In this document: positions 1-6,876 of the stretch, piece by piece | Layout of the letters: the number at the start of each line of letters is the position of its first letter | Numbering within the stretch: position 1 is the stretch's first letter | Position numbers and translations under genes: made by a program | The notes under the pieces: generated by a model | What the model was told of the DNA's origin: nothing | Database searches by the model: none | Seen by the model: the letters and a program-made list of their open reading frames with translations, nothing else | Virus record (IMG/VR): IMGVR_UViG_3300025927_000031 | Coordinates: 1 to 22,640 of that record | Length of the DNA stretch: 22,640 bases | From: a virus | Reading direction: 5' to 3' (one strand)

Positions 1-2829
1 CCAAGCGTTCGCCGGCACGATGCGCCCGTCGGTGGCCGGGATCATCAGTTCCGGTCCGTTCTCCCCGACGATGTAAGGCGTGCCCGCATCGAAGTCGCCG
101 CCGCCGGCCAGGCCCGTAATGCCGGCCAGGTTCCACAGTCCCGTGCCGAACGCATCGCTGCCGCCGGCTGCCGTCACCAGGCTTTCTATGCCCACGCCGC
201 CCTGGATGGCGCCCGCGCCGGCGACCGCCGCGGCCAGCATACCGGCGGCGATCGACGCGCCGCCCACAATGCCGGCGGACATTTCCGTCGCCGCGGTGGC
301 GCCGCCCGTTTCGATGGCGATTTGCATACTGGCGCCCTGGCCGGCGCCCTTGCCGCCGCCCGATAGGATTTTCCCGATCGGCGATTCCGGGCCGAATACG
401 TCGCCGAAAAAGTCCTGGAACAGCGCCCGCGATCCCAGTTCGATCAGTTGCCTTTGAATGTCGCTTATGAACGCGTGCGCCGCCTGGCTGGCGGACTGCG
501 CGCCCGTTGCGAAGGAAGTGAACGCGTCGGTGGCGGCGTTTTCGAAATCCTCGCGGATGGTGCGCGCCAGTTGGCCAATCTGACCTTCCAGCGCCACGAC
601 TTCGGAATTCACGCGCGCCAGTTCTTCGGCGACGTCTTTGTTCGAGCCGGCAAAATCTTTATTGATGGCTGCCAGTTCGGCCTGATGCGCCTTCAGGTCG
701 GCCAGCGCTTTCGCGGTCGCGATGTCCTGCTGGTGCATCAGTTCCAGGTCGCTGATTTGACCCAGGTTGCGTTCGGCGTTCAGTTTCGCGAACGTTTCGG
801 TCAGTTCTTCGTTCACCCGCTTTTCGGCTTGCGTGGCCGATGCCAGTGCTGCCATGGCGCGTGCGCCGGCCTGCAGGTCGGGGATCACGTTCGGATTCAG
901 GCTGATGTCGGCGATCGCTTTTTGCAGCGCCTGCGCTTCGGCCACCAGCTTCGGATCGCTGGTGGCCTGCGCCAGCGCCTGGATGGTGCGGTAGAGCGCT
1001 TCCAGGTCCGCCTTCGCGCGCGCCCGCGCGGCGGCTTCCTGGCCGGCGATCGCCAGGGTCCGTCCGCCTTCGGCGGCGGCGGCGGCTTCCAGATTCTGCG
1101 TCGCGACCTTTAACTGTTCCAGGATCGTGACGGACTGCGACTGGGCGGCGTTAAGCTGTTCGGTAATAGCCTTGCGGCTGGTCAGGCTCTTGTCCGCCCG
1201 GTCGATCGCTTCCTGCTGGTCGATGGCGATCGACCGCTGCGCCAGGTCGGTCGCGGCTTGTGCGGCTTCCTCGAAATGGCCGGTCAGGACCAGCAGTTGC
1301 TGATCCAGCTTCGAAAACGCGTCGACATCCTTCAGGCGCTGGATTTTATAAATCGTTTCCAGGTCGCGCTGGCCGATCACATCGCCCAGGCGCTCGCCGG
1401 CCTGGACGGCGGCGGTCCAGCTTTTGAACTGTTCGTCCGTGATCTGGTTTAGGTCATGAAGTTTTTTCAGTTCCTTTTCGGCGCGGTCTTGACTCAGGTC
1501 ATTCAGCTTTTTCACGGAACTGGCCAGCGCGCCCAGCGTCAGGTCATAGGCCAGCGCCGCGCCCTGGCTTAACCCATAGGTGGCGGCCTGCTGTTGCAGC
1601 GTGGCGTCCAGTTTGCCCAGCTTTTCGATCGCACTGTCGATGCCTTTGACGTCGTTCGCGTTCGGCAAGTGGAACGCCGGCAGCTTCGACCGATCGGCGG
1701 CGGCCTTGTCGGCGGCAGCCTTCGTCGCCTTGTCGATTTCCGCCTGTGCGTCGGTGACGCTTTTGGCCGCCCGGCCCCATATGATCGCGATTTCATCGGC
1801 GCCCCGATCGCCGGTCGACTTCATATCGGCGAAGGTTTCCTGCGCCGCGACCTTGACGTCGACCAGCCCTTCCTTGAAATCCTCCCACGCCTGTTTCGGA
1901 TTTTCGAACGCTTCCGCGACGGCGACCGTACTCTTGAACACGCCTTCGTTAATCGCGACGATGCCGGCCAGCGCTTTACCTAGGATCAGGAAGGCATCCA
2001 CGGCCAGCACGGCGGCAGTCGCCACCAGGCGGAAGCCCGTCGCCACGATGTCGTCCATTTCCTGGACGTTGTCTTTTTGTTTCGCCCAGGCGACGACCGA
2101 ATCGGTCAGTCTTTTCAGTTCCGGCTGGACGTCCGCTTCCGCGCGCGAAAATACACCCTTGAACGATTCGCTGATGCGAACCATGTTCTTTTCGAATTCG
2201 TCCGCGGCCTTCGCCGTGGCTTCGCTTACATTCAGGCCCAGGTCGACGGCTTCGTCCTTCGCTTCCTTGATGCCTTTCGCGCCCTGATTCAGAAACGCGA
2301 TGAACTCCGGTCCGCTGCGACTGAACGTCTGCTGCGCCAGGGTGGACTTTCCGATCCCGTCGGCGTGTTTCGAAAACGAATCCGCGATTTCAAGTAGTAG
2401 CTGTTCGGTCGGCTTTAGCTTGCCGCGCGCATCGGTCGCCGACACGCCCAGTGCATTAAAGGTTTCGATGGCCTTTTCGTTACCTTCCGCCGCCTGGCCG
2501 GCGGTTTTGGCCAGCCGATCCAGTTGTGGCGTCAGGTCGTCGATGCCCTGCAGCTTCGCGGCGAACTGCAGTTCGGACAGTGATTCGACAGCGATGCCGA
2601 CCTGCTGCGACATTCGTTCCAGGGCCGCGGTCGACTTCGCGATATTTTCCGCGAAGTCCAGCGCTTCCTTCAGGACTAGCAGGCCCAGGATGTTCTTGGC
2701 GACGCCACTGATGGCGCTTTCAACGTCCGACCCGAACTTCGAAATCTGCTGTGTTGCTTTGCCCAGTTGCGCGGTGAACTCGCCTATATCGGCCTGTAGC
2801 TTGACGACCAGTCGTGCGATGTCGGTCAT
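1..2829 (-). CDS. Tail tape measure protein (C-terminus cut by window edge)
   Basis: The frame is open from an ATG at 2829 to the left edge (943 residues, no stop), so the protein is longer than shown. Tape measure proteins set tail length and leave the tail during DNA injection. The N-terminus reads MTDIARLVVKLQADIGEFTA, a usual tape-measure opening. Long Ala/Gln/Lys/Glu-rich helical, coiled-coil stretches follow. Hydrophobic segments lie near residues 260-290 (VATGFRLVATAAVLAVDAFL) and near 880-905. Close to the visible end is PYIVGENGPELMIP, matching the conserved VGExGPELxxP motif of tape-measure C-termini. The start overlaps the stop of the tail chaperone gene (ATGA), the standard order of chaperone then tape measure. 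The long plus-strand ORFs over this region are antisense shadows. Confidence 0.95.
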   Translation of the reverse strand, partial: MTDIARLVVKLQADIGEFTAQLGKATQQISKFGSDVESAISGVAKNILGLLVLKEALDFAENIAKSTAALERMSQQVGIAVESLSELQFAAKLQGIDDLTPQLDRLAKTAGQAAEGNEKAIETFNALGVSATDARGKLKPTEQLLLEIADSFSKHADGIGKSTLAQQTFSRSGPEFIAFLNQGAKGIKEAKDEAVDLGLNVSEATAKAADEFEKNMVRISESFKGVFSRAEADVQPELKRLTDSVVAWAKQKDNVQEMDDIVATGFRLVATAAVLAVDAFLILGKALAGIVAINEGVFKSTVAVAEAFENPKQAWEDFKEGLVDVKVAAQETFADMKSTGDRGADEIAIIWGRAAKSVTDAQAEIDKATKAAADKAAADRSKLPAFHLPNANDVKGIDSAIEKLGKLDATLQQQAATYGLSQGAALAYDLTLGALASSVKKLNDLSQDRAEKELKKLHDLNQITDEQFKSWTAAVQAGERLGDVIGQRDLETIYKIQRLKDVDAFSKLDQQLLVLTGHFEEAAQAATDLAQRSIAIDQQEAIDRADKSLTSRKAITEQLNAAQSQSVTILEQLKVATQNLEAAAAAEGGRTLAIAGQEAAARARAKADLEALYRTIQALAQATSDPKLVAEAQALQKAIADISLNPNVIPDLQAGARAMAALASATQAEKRVNEELTETFAKLNAERNLGQISDLELMHQQDIATAKALADLKAHQAELAAINKDFAGSNKDVAEELARVNSEVVALEGQIGQLARTIREDFENAATDAFTSFATGAQSASQAAHAFISDIQRQLIELGSRALFQDFFGDVFGPESPIGKILSGGGKGAGQGASMQIAIETGGATAATEMSAGIVGGASIAAGMLAAAVAGAGAIQGGVGIESLVTAAGGSDAFGTGLWNLAGITGLAGGGDFDAGTPYIVGENGPELMIPATDGRIVPANAW

Positions 2830-3143
2830 TTGCGCTTCACCTTATGCGCCAGTGCGCGGAACATATTGAACACGCCCGACCTTTGTTCGGCCTCACGGCG
2901 TTCGGGCCGCTGCAGCAGGAAGTCGGCCAGCTTATGGTCGCCCTTGTAGGCCGTGCGCCTAATTTCACGCGCGACGATCGCGGTGTGCAAATTATCGCGA
3001 TACGCGCCCCACGGTTCTTCGTACCAGTAGCGTCGCAGCAGGTCATAGTCCGATGCCCCCAGTTCCGCGACTTCCGATGGCAAAATTCCGACCGCCAGAC
3101 TCACCCTGCACCTAAACAGTTCATCTGGCGTCAGACTTTTTTT
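2826..3143 (-). CDS. Tail assembly chaperone, frameshift-accessed C-terminal part (lambda gpT-like, DUF4035 type)
   Basis: A GTG at 3104 would give a 92-residue protein, but the frame is open further upstream into the A7 run at 3137-3143. The upstream codons read S-L-T-P-D-E-L-F-R-C-R before the GTG, which looks coding and matches the start of gpT/DUF4035-like domains. I therefore infer that it is translated as a fusion to the upstream chaperone by frameshifting. Characteristic residues are the WYEEPWG motif and the following charged helix (DNLHTAIVAREIRR). In lambda and many siphophages the G and GT products bind tape-measure protein and recruit tail tube subunits. The stop overlaps the tape measure ATG. 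The exact first residue depends on whether the shift is -2 or +1. Independent initiation at the GTG remains possible. Confidence 0.8.
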   Translation of the reverse strand, partial: KKSLTPDELFRCRVSLAVGILPSEVAELGASDYDLLRRYWYEEPWGAYRDNLHTAIVAREIRRTAYKGDHKLADFLLQRPERREAEQRSGVFNMFRALAHKVKRK

Positions 3144-3408
3144 CGCCGTCCTCCCCTGTGGTCAGGCCGCTGATTTTCAGGATCGCATTGAACAGCGGCG
3201 CCACCATTGCGCCAGGCATTTCGCCGACCGATTCGACCGTCTGTGCAGGCTTGACGCATCCGAACGAAACCAACAGCGCCGGCGCGGATTCCTGATCCTC
3301 CCTGGCCGCCTTTAACCATTGTGTTCGTTCGGAATGCGTCAACTCCCGGACCACGAACGATTCGCCCCGAACTTCCAGCGTCGCTTCTTGCAGCTTAAAA
3401 CGTGTCAT
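3121..3408 (-). CDS. Tail assembly chaperone, unshifted product (lambda gpG-like)
   Basis: A 95-residue acidic protein begins with an ATG at 3408, preceded by GAAGGAAAAAGAAA, which supplies a Shine-Dalgarno AAGGA. It lies exactly between tail tube and tape measure, where gpG-type chaperones sit. The protein contains VRELTHSERTQWLKAAREDQ, typical of this group, and ends GEKKSDAR within a few codons of the slippery A7 run. Role by family: it coats the tape measure and brings tube subunits, and is absent from mature virions. Sequence conservation in this family is poor, so the call rests on position, size and the frameshift arrangement. Confidence 0.85.
   Translation of the reverse strand: MTRFKLQEATLEVRGESFVVRELTHSERTQWLKAAREDQESAPALLVSFGCVKPAQTVESVGEMPGAMVAPLFNAILKISGLTTGEDGEKKSDAR
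3137..3143 (-). promoter_or_regulatory. Putative programmed frameshift slippery site (A7 run)
   Basis: On the minus strand the 3' end of the upstream chaperone gene reads GGC GAA AAA AAG TCT in its own frame. The downstream gpT-like frame reads GCG AAA AAA AGT CTG through the same bases. Codon starts of the two genes (3408 and 3104) differ by a -2 or +1 shift, not -1. A -1 shift here would hit TGA after one codon. A run of seven A permits lysyl-tRNA re-pairing in either direction. Confidence 0.75.
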
Positions 3409-3440
3409 TTTCTTTTTCCTTCAGTTGTGGATGGATCGGA

Positions 3441-3878
3441 TCAGGCCGTCGGCTTGGTCACCGCCCCGCTGATTTTCAGCGTGAAACTGACTTCAGATTT
3501 CGCACCGACGGGCGTGGCAACACTCCATCCCAGGATCGCCGCCTGGAATTCGAAGGTTTCTTCCGGCGACGTGTCATCCGCCAGCAGCCGGAACGTTTCG
3601 ATGGTGTTGTTATCGTAGGCGGCATAAAGCGCCAGGATGGTCGGATCGCCTGAAATGTAATTGCACTTCAGGCTGATCTGCGCCCCGTCGGCCAGGCCGG
3701 CGCGATAGACGCGCGCATCGTCGCAAAGCGACGTCACGTCAATCTGCGGCTTTGATTCGCCGATGTTCCCGGTGTCGACCACTGCGCAGAAGTCTGCGAA
3801 CGTCGGCGGCGAACCGGAACCTATCTGGAACGTAAATTCGTTCCCGATGCGAGTGAAAGAACTGGCTGGTTCGGTCAT
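3441..3878 (-). CDS. Major tail tube protein
   Basis: A 145-residue protein lies directly upstream of the tail chaperone genes, the usual place of the tail tube protein. The N-terminal part (residues 1-50) is beta-rich with FTFQIGSGSPPTFADFCAVV. It is followed by KPQIDVTSLCDDARVYRAGL, resembling the loop seen in many siphophage tube proteins (xxIDVTxxxS/D). It ends in a beta strand (SEVSFTLKISGAV). It should polymerise into hexameric rings around the tape measure. A clear ribosome-binding site (CGGAGT) precedes the ATG, consistent with high expression. There is no added C-terminal Ig domain, so the tube should be smooth. Confidence 0.85.
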   Translation of the reverse strand: MTEPASSFTRIGNEFTFQIGSGSPPTFADFCAVVDTGNIGESKPQIDVTSLCDDARVYRAGLADGAQISLKCNYISGDPTILALYAAYDNNTIETFRLLADDTSPEETFEFQAAILGWSVATPVGAKSEVSFTLKISGAVTKPTA

Positions 3879-3884
3879 GTCAAA

Positions 3885-4280
3885 TTACTCCGTTAGGTTG
3901 CTATGCCAAATGAACAACGTGGTCGACACCCGAAATAAACCAGGCTCAGGGTCCAGTAGCTGAATTTCCCCCTGCTGCCTGATCGAACCGACGTGGGCGC
4001 CACCCATCGGTCCACGAAAATCAATCAATGCGTCCCGCACCGCCGCCGCGACCTGCAGCGATAGCTGGTAGGTTTTCGCGTAGCTGTCGAACTGGAACAG
4101 CGATTCGACCATCGGGTCCTGCGCGCAGTATCCCCCGTCCGCTACGTCGGTGATCTTAGTGAATACCACGAACGGCGTGACGATATTCTGCGGCGCGATC
4201 AGCCCGTAGACGCGACCGGCGATTAACGCGTACAGGTCGGCATCATTCGTCAGCCGATCGGTCAGGCCCGCTTCGATCAT
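3885..4280 (-). CDS. Tail completion protein (DUF3168 / gp17-like)
   Basis: A 131-residue protein whose ATG overlaps the stop of the gp10-like gene (ATGA) and which ends 6 bases before the tail tube ATG. It has the typical pattern of DUF3168 tail-terminator/completion proteins: an N-terminal helix (LTDRLTNDADLYALIAGRVY), the turn PQNIVTPFVVFTKI, a central helix (YQLSLQVAAAVRDALIDFRG), and a C-terminal strand ending TTLFIWHS. Such proteins cap the tail tube at the head-proximal end. The gene order connector, adaptor, gp10-like, DUF3168, tube supports the call. Confidence 0.8.
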   Translation of the reverse strand: MIEAGLTDRLTNDADLYALIAGRVYGLIAPQNIVTPFVVFTKITDVADGGYCAQDPMVESLFQFDSYAKTYQLSLQVAAAVRDALIDFRGPMGGAHVGSIRQQGEIQLLDPEPGLFRVSTTLFIWHSNLTE

Positions 4281-4798
4281 AGTGCCGACCCCGACGGCTT
4301 AATGGTATTGAAGAACTGAACAAAGCTGCCGCCCAGGGCGCTTTCGATCCGTTCCAGGTTCTGGTAGAACGCGGGCCGCAGCCAGGGATGCGGCGGAATC
4401 CAGTCGTCACCCTCTTTTTTGCGCTTGCGATTGTCCCTGCGATTTCGCTGTCCGCCGGTCCCGCTCGCCGTGCCGGCGCGCGTGAAATGGCCAAACTCCA
4501 CGTACTGCGCCACGTAGTAGGCGGCCTTCGTCGGGCCGACCGCGGCAAAGGCGCGTTGCTTGTCCTTCGTCATGCCGGTCGTCAGCACGATGTGCTGGCG
4601 CGCATAACCAGGATAGGCCAGTTCGCCGGTGTAAAGCCGATGCTTTGTAACGCCGGATGGCGCGCTCGCCTGGGCCTGCAGTAGAACCGACGTCATGGCT
4701 TCTTTGACGCCGGCGCGCAATACCTTGCCATCGTCCAGGGCGCCGATGCGCTTCAGATTGTCGACGGCTTCTTTAAGCCCAGTGAGTACAACTGGCAC
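4277..4798 (-). CDS. HK97 gp10-like tail completion protein
   Basis: I take the GTG at 4798 as start (173 residues). It lies two bases after the TAG of the upstream adaptor gene and gives MPVVLTGLKEAVDNLKRIG, a standard opening for the HK97 gp10 family. An ATG at 4837 would add 13 residues overlapping the upstream gene. Family hallmarks are the helix-rich N-terminus, a central region containing YVEFGHFTRAG, and PPHPWLRPAF (the conserved 'xPHPFLxPA' motif) near residue 139. A basic insert (NRRDNRKRKKEGDD) sits between. The protein is likely to act at the head-tail junction during joining. Confidence 0.88.
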   Translation of the reverse strand: MPVVLTGLKEAVDNLKRIGALDDGKVLRAGVKEAMTSVLLQAQASAPSGVTKHRLYTGELAYPGYARQHIVLTTGMTKDKQRAFAAVGPTKAAYYVAQYVEFGHFTRAGTASGTGGQRNRRDNRKRKKEGDDWIPPHPWLRPAFYQNLERIESALGGSFVQFFNTIKPSGSAL

Positions 4799-4800
4799 GG

Positions 4801-5178
4801 CTAGGACCTGAAGCCTTCGGCACCGCGTTTCGTGCAAATCAGCGACAGCGTTTCGCGACCGCTATCCGAATCCGGCAAAACACTGTTTATGTCGTACACA
4901 TCGGCGCCGTGCAAGACACGCATTGTTTCGACTATCCCAGGCCGCCAGCGGATCGTGATCGAAGTATCCATCGTCGAAGCGATTTGCTTTGCAATGAAAT
5001 ACTCGCGACCGCTTGCCGGCTCGATGACGGCTGGCACACCTGTTAGATAATCGGTCCATGTGTCGACAATCCCCCCTGTGCTATCGCGACCCGTCGTCCG
5101 GCTTTGCAACGTCACGCGGTGACGGAACCGTCCCGCCTGAATCGCTATCCGCCCCGACGGTCGAAGTAGGACTGGCAT
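4801..5178 (-). CDS. Head-tail adaptor protein (SPP1 gp16-like head closure)
   Basis: A 125-residue protein with the pattern of the phage head-tail adaptor family: AGRFRHRVTLQSRTTGRDSTGG near residues 15-36, WTDYLTGVPAVIEPASGREY, then IRWRPGIVETMRVLHGADVYDI and a final ETLSLICTKRG. The ATG at 5178 shares one base with the TGA of the upstream gene (TGATG). An internal start closer to residue 12 would better match typical family length, but no stronger ribosome site is visible. In SPP1-like systems this protein forms a ring below the connector and closes the DNA channel. Confidence 0.88.
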   Translation of the reverse strand: MPVLLRPSGRIAIQAGRFRHRVTLQSRTTGRDSTGGIVDTWTDYLTGVPAVIEPASGREYFIAKQIASTMDTSITIRWRPGIVETMRVLHGADVYDINSVLPDSDSGRETLSLICTKRGAEGFRS

Positions 5179-5912
5179 CAGGCCGCCCCCGTGGCAGCTT
5201 GCGGTCCAGCGCTTCGAAACGCCGGCGCAGCAGCGGCGGCAGTTTCCGGCGCAGCTTCAGGCAGGTCTGGCAAGCCATTGAGCGCTTCCCTCAGTTCCAT
5301 GAACGGAAAACATTTCAGCGCCGAACCAGGCGAACAGTTCACGACTTCCGCGCGCGCCAGGAATTCGCCCGCCGCGCCCTTGAAGGTATTTAAAAACAGG
5401 TCATAGCGCGATCGGTAGCCGCGGCGCCAGGCATGATCGCCGAACCAGTGTTCGCCCCGCTTGCCGTGCATATCGAAGCCGCACAGGACCACGCGACGCA
5501 CGCCGAAATGGATGGCCAGGTGGACCGCGGCAAAGCCTGAATTGTGGCCGGTTCGAAGGTGCGTGGGCCGCGGGTCGAAACCCTGGACGCCGCCGTGACT
5601 CATGACCGCGACCGATTCGTCGATCAGGTTCGGCACGCGATCGCCGGTCTGAGAAATGGTCACCTTGCGTCCCTTGAACGCCATGGCTTCCTTCGCGTGG
5701 TTGTGCCACCAGCGCGCATCGGACGCGTAAAGGATGTCCGCCCAGGGCGCCATCGCAGGATGGCCACCGAAGGCGACGCCCTGGTTATTCACGGCGATCG
5801 ACCGGCAGCCGCTGGCGCGCACCGTGTCGGCGACCTGGCGCGTCATGGACGGCCCGCTGGCCAGCACGGCGCACACCTCGCCTTCCCATTCGCGTTCGAC
5901 CTTCCAGGTCAT
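5178..5912 (-). CDS. Sialyltransferase-like / DUF115-like Rossmann protein in the head-tail module
   Basis: I choose the ATG at 5912 (244 residues), in ATGA overlap with the upstream connector stop; an ATG at 5939 is also in frame. The N-terminus has a strand-loop CAVLASGPSMTRQV like the nucleotide-sugar loop of GT42 sialyltransferases and DUF115 proteins. Then come AVNNQGVAF, PWADILYASDARWW, and RTGHNSGFAAVHLAI leading to RRVVLCGFDMHGKRG. The last resembles the 'TSG...A...G..eIyLxGiDf' motif of GT42 enzymes. Next is VVNCSPGSALKCFPFMEL. The C-terminal 35 residues are Ala/Pro-rich and disordered. I recall relatives in phage structural operons annotated without a proven function. Whether it transfers a sugar is unknown. 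Confidence 0.6.
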   Translation of the reverse strand: MTWKVEREWEGEVCAVLASGPSMTRQVADTVRASGCRSIAVNNQGVAFGGHPAMAPWADILYASDARWWHNHAKEAMAFKGRKVTISQTGDRVPNLIDESVAVMSHGGVQGFDPRPTHLRTGHNSGFAAVHLAIHFGVRRVVLCGFDMHGKRGEHWFGDHAWRRGYRSRYDLFLNTFKGAAGEFLARAEVVNCSPGSALKCFPFMELREALNGLPDLPEAAPETAAAAAPAFRSAGPQAATGAA

Positions 5913-6256
5913 GCTAGGGCCGGATCGCGGTGACGCCATAACAGGTCCATGGCGGATTGCGACAGTATCTGCGGGGATCGGAAGGCATCACCGTCCCGAT
6001 TCGCGTAGAGCGCCCCCAGGACCAGCAGCGTCGCGGACACCACTTCCTGCGGGATGTTGTCGGCGATCGGCTCGCCAAATTCGTCGACCCAGTCGAACGC
6101 CGTTTCGTAGATGTCGGTTTTCAGGTAGTCGATGACCGTCGATGATGCTTGCCGGCGCGCGCGGTTTATCAGCCCGTCGTCCATATCATGATCGACGTTT
6201 AGGTGCGCCTTCGCTTCCGTCATGGTCACCAGGTTGATCGGTGTCGGCGGCGTCAC
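5909..6256 (-). CDS. Head-tail connector protein (gp6-like)
   Basis: The frame extends upstream, but the start is almost certainly the GTG at 6256 (115 residues). It overlaps the stop of the collagen-like gene (GTGA) and is preceded by GGGAGGGACGCAAA, a strong ribosome site. The product contains INLVTMTEAKAHLNVDHDMD, the classic opening of the HK97 gp6-like connector ('vtleeaKaHLrvd..dDd.li'). It then has a helix DDGLINRARRQASSTVIDYL and ends with a helical hairpin (PQEVVSATLLVLGALYANRD). It forms the ring attached to the portal. Confidence 0.92.
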   Translation of the reverse strand: MTPPTPINLVTMTEAKAHLNVDHDMDDGLINRARRQASSTVIDYLKTDIYETAFDWVDEFGEPIADNIPQEVVSATLLVLGALYANRDGDAFRSPQILSQSAMDLLWRHRDPALA

Positions 6257-6876
6257 TTTGCGTCCCTCCCGTCGCGCCCTTTCTTTACGGCCAGCATCCA
6301 GGTGCCATCCGTCCCAGGCTTCGACGTCGTCGTTTCCTTGGCGGTCCAGACGTTGCCGCCGAAAGTGACCATCAGGCCGACGGCATAGGGATGTTCGCTT
6401 TCCCGCCACACACCGACGTGTTTCGGATATGGGATAAACAGTTCCCGCACGACGACCTCGCCGCGCATGAACATCAGCATCCGGCGATCGTCGTCCAGGA
6501 CGACCGCGTCCACGTCCAGGCCGTCGGCGCCGTCCTTCGGCATCGGCAGGCCGGCGATGTAATCGTCGACCCGCTTTCGGAATGCGCGTTCGACATCCAG
6601 AAGCCACTTCGCCAGGCCGGCGTCCAGGAAGTCGCGCACGTCGTCGATGGTCATCGACTTGCCAGGATCGCCCGGCTGCCCGTCCTTTCCGTCCCTGCCA
6701 TCCTTGCCGTCTGCGCCTGGCGTTCCTGGCTGACCAGGTTGTCCAGGTTCGCCCTGGTCGCCTTTGTCCCCCTTTTCCGGGACCCTGGCTTCCAGCGCCT
6801 TCAGCCGATCGACCAGCGGCGTGACGATCGCGCTGACCTGGGCGGCTAGGGACTTCGCAATGGCTTCCGCATTCAT
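6253..6876 (-). CDS. Collagen-like phage protein with C-terminal carbohydrate-binding-like domain
   Basis: A 207-residue protein starting at an ATG that overlaps the portal stop (ATGA). Residues 1-35 are helical, possibly a trimeric coiled coil. Residues 36-74 are an uninterrupted run of about 13 Gly-X-Y triplets (GDK GDQ GEP GQP ... GKS), typical of bacterial/phage collagen-like rods. Residues 75-130 are helical. The C-terminal 50 residues (GVWRESEHPYAVGLMVTFGG ... TDGTWMLAVKKGRDG) look like the small CBM5/12-like fold often attached to phage surface proteins. This architecture suggests a trimeric spike or fibre on the capsid or connector, possibly for surface adhesion. Binding specificity is not readable. 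Confidence 0.8.
   Translation of the reverse strand: MNAEAIAKSLAAQVSAIVTPLVDRLKALEARVPEKGDKGDQGEPGQPGQPGTPGADGKDGRDGKDGQPGDPGKSMTIDDVRDFLDAGLAKWLLDVERAFRKRVDDYIAGLPMPKDGADGLDVDAVVLDDDRRMLMFMRGEVVVRELFIPYPKHVGVWRESEHPYAVGLMVTFGGNVWTAKETTTSKPGTDGTWMLAVKKGRDGRDAK

Noticed and set aside
80-2397. Several plus-strand ORFs over the tape measure region
   Set aside because: They are shadows of one continuous 943-codon minus-strand frame with tape-measure features, and they show Arg/Phe- or Ser-rich composition typical of antisense reading.
5111-5124. GTCACGCGGTGAC in the head-tail adaptor gene, similar to the control-region palindromes
   Set aside because: The centre spacing differs (3 bases instead of 1 or 0) and it lies deep within a structural gene with no promoter-like context.
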